Shown here: positions 7,979 to 14,915 of the stretch, piece by piece
Position numbering within the stretch: the first letter of the stretch is position 1
Layout of the letters: each line of letters opens with the position of its first letter
Notes under the pieces: generated by a model
What the model was told of the DNA's origin: nothing
Databases searched by the model: none
What the model saw: the letters and a program-made list of their open reading frames with translations, nothing else
Position numbers and translations under genes: made by a program
Assembly (NCBI GenBank): GCA_017465945.1
Contig: JAFTVD010000010.1
Coordinates: 55,774 to 119,773 of the forward strand
Direction of reading: 5' to 3'
Source: Alphaproteobacteria bacterium
Lineage (GTDB): Bacteria > Pseudomonadota > Alphaproteobacteria > RF32 > CAG-239
DNA length: 64,000 bases

Positions 7979-9280
7979 CTATAAAATCTTTTTTAACCTA
8001 TTTATAGTCGCCTCTGCATAAACTTTTAATGAGCTAGATAGCGCTTGAGGTGATAAATGTTTAGGTTCTAACTTCATATTAAGAGCAAGCGTAAAAAATT
8101 CATCCCAATCTATTGCGTATTTAGGAATTAATAAAGCCACCAAATTATGACAATCATATCTTATATCTTTATCAATAAAAAGTCCTTTATGACTCAACGC
8201 CGTAGGAATACCCACAACTGTAGTCTCGCATCCCGAATATGAATCAAAAGTATGCACAACAAGTGTGTTTTTTACTCCTAAAATACCTGGATAAATATTT
8301 CCATATTTTTGTTGTACTAAAAACTCATTTTCATATTTTCCAGAATAAATGCGCCACTTTGAAGCTCCACGCTCATCATCTGTTTTTGCAATGTTTTTGC
8401 AGTTATAAAAGATTATATTATCTTCATTTAAGCACAATTCAAAAAGAAAATCTGTAACATTATTTGGGGTTCTAGGGCCATTAACAAATATAATATTATA
8501 CCCACAATTAGTTAACCTTTTAGCTTCTTCAAAAATTTTTTTAGCATACTTAATATCAAATGAAATTTCAGGGCCCTCAACTCGTCCGCCTAAACAAAAA
8601 ACAATATGCTTTTTAGCCTTCAAAAATCTTTCTAATTTTAAGTTAAGAGATTTAAGTTTAACATCATTTTTTAATGTCTTTATATTTTTTAATAATTCGT
8701 CATATTTTTCTATAACATTATCTTTAGAAAAATTATTAATAGTCCCAACTGTAATAAGCGATTTTTTCTTTAGAGATTTATTATTTAATAATTTAATTCT
8801 AGTAGAAAAAGTTAGTAAATGCTTTGGAATATTAATAAGGTCAACATATTTATATTTATAGTACTTTGCAGTCAAAACTGTTGTAAATATATAACCTAAA
8901 TTATGCTCATCGTAATATTCTTTTATCACTCTGCAAGTTGCATCAGCATCCGTTGCCGCATTTTCATTTAATGCTTGGTTAAAAACAGTTACAAATACTC
9001 TAGGAATTATTTTATTTGCTTCAAAATATCTATCAAGTATTAAGAAAATATCCTTTTTAAACATTTTATAATTCTTATATTTAGAACAATAAAAGTTTTC
9101 TCTCATGTCTTCAATTTTTTTTATGCCAATAGGTAGCAATATTTGCTTTTTTTCATTAAAAGTATTTTTTGTATTTAATGCTATAGCCTTCAAGGCGCCA
9201 AGTAATTGACTTTGTTCACCTCGATTAGCTGTTCCTAAACCAAATGCTATAATTTTCTCTTTTTTCACTGTACAATCCAC
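7979..9280 (-). CDS. ELM1-like / GT-B-fold protein
   Basis: 433 residues starting at a GTG (9280); no ATG in frame upstream and no clear Shine-Dalgarno. The C-terminal half resembles the ELM1 (DUF1022) family and GT-B glycosyltransferases: a strand plus HIVFCLGGRVEGPEIS, then IIFVNGPRTPNNVTDFLFE, then NTLVVHTFDSYSGCETTVVG followed by IPTAL. The last matches the donor-binding region of that fold (D-S-x-S-x-C-E in place of DSxSMxSE). The start of the protein (KIIAFGLGTANRGEQSQ) also fits. Substrate unknown; no neighbouring glycan genes. Confidence 0.5.
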   Translation of the reverse strand: MDCTVKKEKIIAFGLGTANRGEQSQLLGALKAIALNTKNTFNEKKQILLPIGIKKIEDMRENFYCSKYKNYKMFKKDIFLILDRYFEANKIIPRVFVTVFNQALNENAATDADATCRVIKEYYDEHNLGYIFTTVLTAKYYKYKYVDLINIPKHLLTFSTRIKLLNNKSLKKKSLITVGTINNFSKDNVIEKYDELLKNIKTLKNDVKLKSLNLKLERFLKAKKHIVFCLGGRVEGPEISFDIKYAKKIFEEAKRLTNCGYNIIFVNGPRTPNNVTDFLFELCLNEDNIIFYNCKNIAKTDDERGASKWRIYSGKYENEFLVQQKYGNIYPGILGVKNTLVVHTFDSYSGCETTVVGIPTALSHKGLFIDKDIRYDCHNLVALLIPKYAIDWDEFFTLALNMKLEPKHLSPQALSSSLKVYAEATINRLKKIL

Positions 9281-9351
9281 AATAACATGATAATATATAA
9301 AGCTATAATAAAAAAATTAATTTTAAATTAAACTATATAAAAAAGGTTTTC

Positions 9352-9729
9352 ATGAATACAAAAGAATTTAGTATGCCAGCTAATTCAACATGGTGGAGTT
9401 TTTTCAAAACCATGTACTTCGGGCGCAATTATTGTAATTTTAATGGGCGTGCATCATTAAAAGAATATTGGGCAACATCAATAATGGAAATTATTTTATT
9501 AGCTTCCCCAACAGCGTTAATAATACATGTTTTCCCAATGTATGCAGACTACATAGAATTAGCATATAATTTATTAACAATAACTCCGGTATTTGCTTTA
9601 TCTGTTCGCAGATTTCACGATATAAATATGTCTCCATTTTGGAGTTTGCTTATTATTCCATTAGCATTTTTGCCGTTTTTTAAAGGTGATAGATGTGACA
9701 ACCAATATGGTAAAAATATTTATGATTAA
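9352..9729 (+). CDS. DUF805 inner-membrane protein
   Basis: 125 residues with the DUF805 signature: YCNFNGRASLKEYW before the first membrane segment, then two or three hydrophobic helices, the RRFHDINMSPFW motif, and a short cytoplasmic GDRCDNQYG end. Members such as YhaH/YhaI are small membrane proteins of unknown function. AAAGG precedes the ATG. Followed by a good terminator. Confidence 0.9.
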   Translation: MNTKEFSMPANSTWWSFFKTMYFGRNYCNFNGRASLKEYWATSIMEIILLASPTALIIHVFPMYADYIELAYNLLTITPVFALSVRRFHDINMSPFWSLLIIPLAFLPFFKGDRCDNQYGKNIYD

Positions 9730-9733
9730 AAAA

Positions 9734-9764
9734 TAAAAAACACCTTCATTTGAGGGTGTTTTTT
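9734..9764. terminator. intrinsic terminator
   Basis: ACACCTTC and GAGGGTGT pair over 8 bp (one G-T) with an ATTT loop at 9740-9759. As are on the 5' side and six Ts on the 3' side, so it can serve both the DUF805 gene and the convergent gene. Confidence 0.85.
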
Positions 9765-9791
9765 ATAGTGTGTAATAAATTTTTATAGTTA

Positions 9792-10178
9792 TTAAAGGGC
9801 TAGTTGAGTTGAACTACGATCTACAGAAATTCCTTTTGTTTCATGCGTTTTTTCTTTTTGTATATCCATTTGAGTAGCATATTTATTAACTTCTAATTTA
9901 AAACGTTTTATATCGCCACCTGTAAGAGATAAATACTTTTCTGCAGCCATATCCATGCAATCTTGATTAGATGTATCTTTGCCTTGCATTGTATTTAATA
10001 AAGCGACTTTTGATTTTAATTTAACAACATGTGGCAAATCACTAACGTTCTTCGCTCTGTCTTTCATTTTTTCGCTACCTAATGTTCTTCCTAACAATTC
10101 CAAGACATCTTCTTTTGTTTGGCAAGCTCCTAATGCTTTGACATAGTTCTTGCCGTCTAATTTCTTCCTTTCAGTCAT
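9792..10178 (-). CDS. hypothetical protein
   Basis: 128 residues, charged and predicted mostly helical, with no signal peptide, membrane segment or motif I recognise. Translation is well supported by AGGAGGAG just before the ATG. It contains a KNYVKALGACQTKEDVLELL segment and a single pair of cysteines far apart. It lies between the DUF805 terminator and the ispA end, separated from ispA's start by the whole ispA operon, so it is likely a separate transcript or an operon tail. Confidence 0.6.
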   Translation of the reverse strand: MTERKKLDGKNYVKALGACQTKEDVLELLGRTLGSEKMKDRAKNVSDLPHVVKLKSKVALLNTMQGKDTSNQDCMDMAAEKYLSLTGGDIKRFKLEVNKYATQMDIQKEKTHETKGISVDRSSTQLAL

Positions 10179-10277
10179 GGTTCTCTCCTCCTATAATAAT
10201 TTGTTCTATTTTATACTTGGAGTATATCATATTTTTGTCCGTTTGGCAAGCTTTTTTTGTAATAAAATTGTAATATT

Positions 10278-11171
10278 TTAGTGGTTTCTAGTTAAAATAT
10301 ATCTTGACAATAAAATTAAAGGTTCAGCCTTATCACCAAAGGGTGCTAAAAGTTTAATTGCATCATCAATAAGGCTTTCAGCCATACTTTTAGCCTTATC
10401 TACTCCATAAATATTTACAAAGTTTAACTTATGTTGAGCTTTGTCTTTTTTCAAGGTTTTGCCAACTATTTTTTCATCACCAATAGCATCTAAAATATCA
10501 TCAGTAATTTGAAATGCTAACCCGATATTTTTTGCAAATTTTATTAAGGAATCAGTATCCATTGGGGACGCATTACCAATAATAGCACCTGCTTCACAAG
10601 GAAATCTAAGTAAACATCCAGTTTTAAGACTTTGGGTTAATCTAATAATCGATTCTTTGTTATCAAAATCATCATGAGATTCGGTAAACATATCTAATAC
10701 TTGTCCCGCTATCATACCATCATATGCACCAGCAAGTTGTGAAAGCTTTATTGTTAACTCTACTTTCATCTTATCTTCAATGTTTGCTCTATTTAAAACC
10801 TCAAAAGCATAGGTCAATAAACCATCGCCTGCTAAAATAGCTGTAGCTTCATCAAATGCCTTATGGCAAGTAGGCTTTCCTCGTCTTAAATCATCATTAT
10901 CCATAGCCGGTAAATCATCATGAATAAGAGAGTAGGTGTGAACCATCTCTAAAGCAATAGCAACGGGTAATGCCTTATCATATTCTACTCCAAAAAGTTC
11001 TGCCGTTTTATGTAATAAAAAAGGCCTAAGTCTTTTTCCTCCATTTGATAAACTATAATACATAGCTCTAAAGGCTTTGTGCTGTTCTAAATTAGACTGA
11101 GGGAAATATCTTTCCAAATCATTATTAAACTTTTCGCAATAATCTTTCAAAATTGTTTTAATCTCAGTCAT
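10278..11171 (-). CDS. ispA: polyprenyl (farnesyl) diphosphate synthase
   Basis: 297 residues, usual for IspA. It condenses IPP with DMAPP/GPP to farnesyl diphosphate, feeding undecaprenyl phosphate and quinone synthesis. The first aspartate-rich motif is DDLPAMDNDDLRRG (from residue 85), with the two-residue insert typical of bacterial FPP synthases. The second is FQITDDILD. GGKRLRP precedes the first. Last gene of cysS-SDR-xseB-ispA. The xseB-ispA pairing is common, and dxs, the start of the same pathway, is elsewhere in this window. Confidence 0.95.
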   Translation of the reverse strand: MTEIKTILKDYCEKFNNDLERYFPQSNLEQHKAFRAMYYSLSNGGKRLRPFLLHKTAELFGVEYDKALPVAIALEMVHTYSLIHDDLPAMDNDDLRRGKPTCHKAFDEATAILAGDGLLTYAFEVLNRANIEDKMKVELTIKLSQLAGAYDGMIAGQVLDMFTESHDDFDNKESIIRLTQSLKTGCLLRFPCEAGAIIGNASPMDTDSLIKFAKNIGLAFQITDDILDAIGDEKIVGKTLKKDKAQHKLNFVNIYGVDKAKSMAESLIDDAIKLLAPFGDKAEPLILLSRYILTRNH

Positions 11172-11201
11172 TTTAGTCCTCCAAAATTTAAGTATTAATA
11201 C

Positions 11202-11453
11202 TTATTGCTCAACATTATCAAGGGGCGAAACATTAAGAGTTCCATCTTTATTTATTTCTATTTTTTCAACTTTAAGGGCAGCCGCTTTTAATTTTTCAGT
11301 ACAAAGATTTTTCAACTTTACAGCCTCTTCGTATGCACTAACAGCGTCATCAAGCTTAATTCTACCGCTCTCAAGCTCTCTTACAATATCCTCTAATTTT
11401 AATAAAGCTTCTTCAAAGCTTAAATTTTCCAAATTCACATTTTCTTCAGTCAT
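11202..11453 (-). CDS. xseB: exodeoxyribonuclease VII small subunit
   Basis: 83 residues, matching XseB length. The family core LSFEEALLKLEDIVRELESG is followed by KLDDAVSAYEEAVKLKNLC, a helical hairpin that binds XseA. The complex degrades single-stranded DNA to oligonucleotides. xseA is not in the window. It lies 30 bp upstream of ispA on the same strand, a conserved pairing in many bacteria. Confidence 0.95.
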   Translation of the reverse strand: MTEENVNLENLSFEEALLKLEDIVRELESGRIKLDDAVSAYEEAVKLKNLCTEKLKAAALKVEKIEINKDGTLNVSPLDNVEQ

Positions 11454-11468
11454 ATTCTTTTCCTTTAT

Positions 11469-12134
11469 TTATTGGTAACTACCAGCCATAAAACCACCAT
11501 CAACAATAATATCTTGCCCTGTAACATATGTGTTATTATTACTTCCTAAAAAATATACCATATTGGCAATATCTTGGGGCTTTGCAAGACGATTAAGTGC
11601 TGTCTTTTGAGCTAGTTCATTCCTTTTTTCTAATGAGTTATTTGTCTGAAACATCAGAGTATCAACAAAACCAGGAGAAACAGTATTGCACAACACATTA
11701 TATTTTCCATATTCTAATGCAAGAGTTTTTATTAAACCAACCAAGGCATGCTTTGATGTTGTATATGCTGTTCTTTTTTCTCTAGTAATAGAAGCATACA
11801 AAGATGCGATTCCCACAACAAAACCACCATTTTTCTTAAAATAATTATCATTAGCTTTAATTATCTCAATCAAAGAGGCAACATTAACATTGTGTGTTTT
11901 TTGATATAATTCATAAGGCATATCAATTAAATCCATAGGTTGATTAAATCCTGCACAATGAATTATTGCATCAAAATTAGCCTCATTTTCACTAAACCAT
12001 TTTTTTACAGCATTTATATCAGATAAATCAAGTTCAAAAGAACGAGGTGCAATAACATCATGCCCTTTTTCAATATAAAGGTCTTTAATTGCTCCACCAA
12101 TTCCTCCACCAGCACCTGTAATAAATACACGCAT
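11469..12134 (-). CDS. short-chain dehydrogenase/reductase
   Basis: 221 residues. Classical SDR: the NAD(P) motif TGAGGGIGGAI (TGxxxGxG) at the N-terminus, CAG after strand 4, catalytic Ser in GIASLYAS, the YxxxK motif YTTSK, and the terminal TGQDIIVDGGF. It resembles FabG-type 3-oxoacyl reductases and polyol dehydrogenases; the substrate cannot be read from sequence. It sits between cysS (13 bp) and xseB (15 bp) in one operon, so it should share the cysS attenuator. Confidence 0.9.
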   Translation of the reverse strand: MRVFITGAGGGIGGAIKDLYIEKGHDVIAPRSFELDLSDINAVKKWFSENEANFDAIIHCAGFNQPMDLIDMPYELYQKTHNVNVASLIEIIKANDNYFKKNGGFVVGIASLYASITREKRTAYTTSKHALVGLIKTLALEYGKYNVLCNTVSPGFVDTLMFQTNNSLEKRNELAQKTALNRLAKPQDIANMVYFLGSNNNTYVTGQDIIVDGGFMAGSYQ

Positions 12135-12147
12135 CCTTAATATACTC

Positions 12148-13569
12148 CTATAGTTTTATAAGCTCAATTTCTTTATTAGGTAGGTCTTTAACGCCAATAC
12201 CTAAAGCTTGAAGTTTATCTCTAATTTCATCAGATTTAGCCCAATTTTTTTCAGCTCTTGCAATTTTGCGTTGTTCTAATAGTTCTTCTATTTCTGGAGT
12301 GATTTCTATTGTATCACCTTTTTTCGCTTCAACATCTTTTAAGCCAAGATTAAATACACTATCAACGTGCAATATATATGCTAAACGAAGAGCATCACTT
12401 TTTTTGTTGTCTTTCAAAACTCCCCACATATGAGATATAGCAAGAGGTGTCTTAATATCATCAAATAAATAGTTATTAAATTCTGATTTTAAGATCTCAA
12501 GCTCTTTTGTTTCATCTTCATTAAGTGAAAAATTAGATGCTTTTGCTTTAAACTCAGCAACAAAATCACATAAATTCTCATAAGCTTTTTTAGCACCATC
12601 CATAGCTTCAATAGAAAATACAGCAGCACTTCTATAATGAGATGTAAGAGTGAAATACTTATAAACCATAGGTTCATAACCTTCTTCTCTTAAAGTGTCT
12701 ATAGTCGTTTTTCCGCCCGTAGATTTACTCATTTTACCATTTTTAGTGTTTAAAAACTCCATATGCACCCAATAATTCACCCATTCATGCCCCAGTTTTG
12801 CCTCACTTTGAGCTATTTCATTTTCATGGTGAACAGGAATATGGTCAATTCCTCCACAGTGAATATCGATTCTTTCTCCTAAATATTTCATAGACATAGC
12901 AGAACACTCAATATGCCATCCAGGATACCCCATACCCCAAGGGCTTTCCCATTGTAAAATTTGGTTTTCAAATTTAGAAGATGTAAACCACAAAACAAAG
13001 TCTGAAGCATTACGTTTATTTACATCTTGTTCGGTTCTTGCGCCATGTTTCAAATCATCTCGATTCTGACCAGATAGACAGCCATATTTAGGAAACTTTG
13101 CTGTATCAAAATATACGTTACCATTAGAAAAATAAGCAAAACCTTTATCTTCTAAATCTTTAACAAAATCAATCATATCTTTAATATGTTCGGTTGCTCT
13201 ACAAACAATGGTAGGGCGCTTTAATTTCAATTCAGATGTGTGTCTAAAAAATGTATCTTCATAATGTTTAGCAATCTCCATAACGCTTTTTTTCTCACGC
13301 TCTGCAGCTTTTAACATTTTATCTTCACCTTCGTCACCATCGCTTGTTAAGTGTCCAACATCAGTAACATTCATAACGTGCTTTACTTTATAGCCAGCAA
13401 GCCTTAAAGTATTGGCAATCAAATCCTCAAAAATATATGTACGAAGATTACCTATATGAGCATATGAATATACAGTAGGACCACAGCAATACATAGTAAC
13501 CTCTTTATCATTCAAAGGTTTAAATTCTTCCTTGCTCCTGTTTCTAGTATTATATAAATATACGCTCAT
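12148..13569 (-). CDS. cysS: cysteine--tRNA ligase
   Basis: 473 residues, typical CysRS. Class I signatures: AHIGNLRTY (the HIGH motif, residues 37 on) and GKMSKSTGG (KMSKS) near residue 278. The zinc site comprises a Cys in MYCCGPTVY (28/29) and the ECSAMS and HHENE segments. The C-terminal helical domain ends with AEKNWAKSDEIRDKLQ, as expected. It is the first gene of a four-gene operon, and its leader carries a Cys-codon attenuator, so expression probably rises when charged tRNA-Cys is scarce. Confidence 0.97.
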   Translation of the reverse strand: MSVYLYNTRNRSKEEFKPLNDKEVTMYCCGPTVYSYAHIGNLRTYIFEDLIANTLRLAGYKVKHVMNVTDVGHLTSDGDEGEDKMLKAAEREKKSVMEIAKHYEDTFFRHTSELKLKRPTIVCRATEHIKDMIDFVKDLEDKGFAYFSNGNVYFDTAKFPKYGCLSGQNRDDLKHGARTEQDVNKRNASDFVLWFTSSKFENQILQWESPWGMGYPGWHIECSAMSMKYLGERIDIHCGGIDHIPVHHENEIAQSEAKLGHEWVNYWVHMEFLNTKNGKMSKSTGGKTTIDTLREEGYEPMVYKYFTLTSHYRSAAVFSIEAMDGAKKAYENLCDFVAEFKAKASNFSLNEDETKELEILKSEFNNYLFDDIKTPLAISHMWGVLKDNKKSDALRLAYILHVDSVFNLGLKDVEAKKGDTIEITPEIEELLEQRKIARAEKNWAKSDEIRDKLQALGIGVKDLPNKEIELIKL

Positions 13570-13596
13570 TTTAATATTCCTTTTGTTTATAATGTT

Positions 13597-13624
13597 AAAA
13601 AAAGACAGCTCGAAAGCTGCCTTT
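13597..13624 (-). terminator. attenuator terminator in the cysS leader
   Basis: On the minus strand GGCAGCT (13621-13615), loop TTCG and AGCTGTC (13610-13604) form a 7-bp stem (one G-U) followed by seven Ts. It lies about 30 nt before the cysS start codon and downstream of the leader peptide, so it must be bypassed for the operon to be expressed. Confidence 0.88.
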
Positions 13625-13656
13625 TAATTGTTTTTTTAATATAGCAAAACACCTCT

Positions 13657-13665
13657 AGCAGCTTT
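13657..13665 (-). promoter_or_regulatory. antiterminator arm of the cysS attenuator
   Basis: AAAGCTGCT on the minus strand, starting five bases after the leader-peptide stop. It is complementary over 9 bp (one G-U) to GGCAGCTTT at 13621-13613, the 5' arm of the terminator. The two pairings exclude each other. A ribosome at the leader stop codon would cover this arm; one stalled at the Cys codons 20-30 nt earlier would leave it free. Confidence 0.75.
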
Positions 13666-13669
13666 ACCT

Positions 13670-13717
13670 CTATGAGTTAGTACAACAGCAACAGATATTT
13701 TTAATACTATATAACAT
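13670..13717 (-). CDS. cysS operon leader peptide (four tandem Cys codons)
   Basis: A 15-codon open frame encoding MLYSIKNICCCCTNS, preceded by GAGAGGAA at about 7 nt. Four consecutive cysteine codons (TGT TGC TGT TGT) are extraordinary for so short a frame and lie directly upstream of the cysteinyl-tRNA synthetase operon. This is the layout of classical attenuation leader peptides (compare Trp codons in TrpL or His codons in HisL). The peptide itself probably has no function beyond sensing charged tRNA-Cys. Confidence 0.85.
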   Translation of the reverse strand: MLYSIKNICCCCTNS

Positions 13718-13768
13718 ACTTTCCTCTCGTTTATCAAACACCTTTAATGTGATACTGTTTATATCACT

Positions 13769-13774
13769 TGTCAA
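13769..13774 (-). promoter_or_regulatory. candidate -35 element of the cysS leader
   Basis: TTGACA on the minus strand about 52 nt upstream of the leader-peptide ATG. The -10 at 17-bp spacing would be CACATT, a weak match, so the start point is uncertain. Confidence 0.4.
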
Positions 13775-13803
13775 GTAATTATCCAAAGATTTTAAAAATT
13801 ATT

Positions 13804-14067
13804 TTATCTTTTATTTTTTATAATCATAACTAAGATAATTGATGTAAAGATAAGAGAAATTAAGTTAAATATCACCATTTGTATTGAATGTAAATATGCG
13901 CCATATAGAACCCATGAAACAACTCCAATAAAATAAATGATATAACTAGTTAAAGATAAACTCTCAACATTCTTTTCCTTAATAGTTTTTATTGTTTGTG
14001 GTAAAAAAGCAATAGCAGTACCAACACCTGCCAAATATCCCAAAAATTCACCAATAAAATTCATCAT
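13804..14067 (-). CDS. SemiSWEET-type sugar transporter (PQ-loop)
   Basis: 87 residues with three predicted membrane helices, the size of bacterial SemiSWEETs, which dimerise to form a sugar uniporter. The PQ motif is in AIAFLPQTIKTIKEKN in helix 1, followed by SLSLTSYIIYFIG in helix 2. Positive residues follow helix 1 and end the protein. Sugar specificity cannot be inferred. It is immediately upstream of the cysS leader on the same strand, but the TTGACA between them suggests separate initiation for cysS. Confidence 0.88.
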   Translation of the reverse strand: MMNFIGEFLGYLAGVGTAIAFLPQTIKTIKEKNVESLSLTSYIIYFIGVVSWVLYGAYLHSIQMVIFNLISLIFTSIILVMIIKNKR

Positions 14068-14145
14068 ATCTCTCCTAAATAACCATCTTAAAATATTCTA
14101 CACACTTTGTTAAATAATCTTTAAAATATTAATGTGAATTTTGTA

Positions 14146-14174
14146 TTGACTTTAAAAAAAATAGTAATTAATAT
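14146..14174 (+). promoter_or_regulatory. promoter of the NAD-precursor cluster
   Basis: TTGACT (14146-14151), a 17-bp spacer, then TAATAT (14169-14174). Transcription would begin near 14181, exactly at the 5' edge of the structured leader. Confidence 0.75.
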
Positions 14175-14180
14175 CACTAG

Positions 14181-14298
14181 TGTTCGGGTACTAAAGGGCT
14201 ATTGGTACGAACATTTAAGACTTGGCCAGTCATTCAAAATATAAGAGATTAGATTCTTTTTTTGATGATTTAGGCCTTTCGAAAGAGAGGTTTTTTTT
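14181..14298 (+). promoter_or_regulatory. candidate riboswitch/attenuator leader 1
   Basis: A hairpin TGTTC..GTAC / GTAC-GAACA (14181-14191 with 14205-14213) holds a 13-nt loop. GGCTA in this loop (14197-14201) can pair with TGGCC (14223-14227) as a pseudoknot. Further on, CCTTTC-GAAA-GAGAGG (14275-14290) is a 6-bp hairpin followed by eight Ts that abut the ATG. That hairpin is both a terminator and the only sequence resembling a ribosome-binding site. AAAGG of the first loop could also pair with CCTTT of the terminator. The class is unassigned. Confidence 0.55.
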
Positions 14299-14829
14299 AT
14301 GTTTAAATATAAACACGGTTTTTGTATAGTGCGTTGTCAGCCTTTTCATATTGGGCACAACAGATTAATAAAAAAAATGGTTGAAGAATGTGAGCAATGC
14401 ACAGTTTTAATTGGTTCAGCACAAGAAAGTGGTACCGAAAAAAATCCACTTCCATACTTTACTCGCAAAAAAATGATACAAAATGTATGGCGAAAACAAG
14501 AGGCATACAATAGGCTTCGCATAATAGGTATAAAAGATGTAATAAATGTTTCGTGGCCCAATTATGTACTAGAGACAATATATAAAGATAATCCTTCTTC
14601 TTCTAAAGTTGATGTTATGTATGTTGGTAATAAAATGGAATATCAACTTTTTGAAAATAAAGTTCCAAACGTAGAAGAATGCTCAAGAACAACACAAGAT
14701 TATCCATTTTTATCAGGTAATATGGTAAGAGATATGATAATCTTAAAAGATGATAGATGGAGAGATTTAGTTCATCAAGAAAACATAGAACTTATCGAAA
14801 AAAGTTTCTATGGTGATGAATTTAATTAA
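14299..14829 (+). CDS. NadM-type nicotinamide-nucleotide adenylyltransferase
   Basis: 176 residues, the size of NadM enzymes, which make NAD from NMN and ATP. The nucleotidyltransferase motif is VRCQPFHIGHNRLI (the HxGH of the family). GSAQESGTEKNPLPYFTRKK follows, matching the GSAQxS..NPF segment, then DVMYVGNKMEYQLFE. The C-terminal SGNMVRDMI corresponds to the 'SGTxIRxxM' ATP-binding motif. Lead gene of a cluster with pnuC, which supports an NMN or nicotinamide riboside route. Its ATG directly follows the T-run of leader 1. Confidence 0.85.
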   Translation: MFKYKHGFCIVRCQPFHIGHNRLIKKMVEECEQCTVLIGSAQESGTEKNPLPYFTRKKMIQNVWRKQEAYNRLRIIGIKDVINVSWPNYVLETIYKDNPSSSKVDVMYVGNKMEYQLFENKVPNVEECSRTTQDYPFLSGNMVRDMIILKDDRWRDLVHQENIELIEKSFYGDEFN

Positions 14830-14831
14830 CC

Positions 14832-14908
14832 GGCTTAAAGCCAAAAGTAGTTTGGGTCTTGTAGGGGCAGTCGAGACAAGCTACATAAATTAACCTACTG
14901 CCAAGGAG
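14832..14908 (+). promoter_or_regulatory. candidate pseudoknot riboswitch (leader 2) controlling translation
   Basis: In the 86 nt between two genes there is a small hairpin GGCT-TAA-AGCC (14832-14842). A second stem, CTTGT/ACAAG (14858-14862 with 14876-14880; GTCT/AGAC is an alternative), has a 13-nt loop. GGCAGT in that loop (14866-14871) is perfectly complementary to ACTGCC (14897-14902). The latter directly abuts the Shine-Dalgarno AAGGAG (14903-14908). Such an H-type pseudoknot next to the ribosome site is the architecture of several small riboswitch classes. The ligand is unknown. Confidence 0.6.
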
Positions 14909-14915
14909 AAAATAT

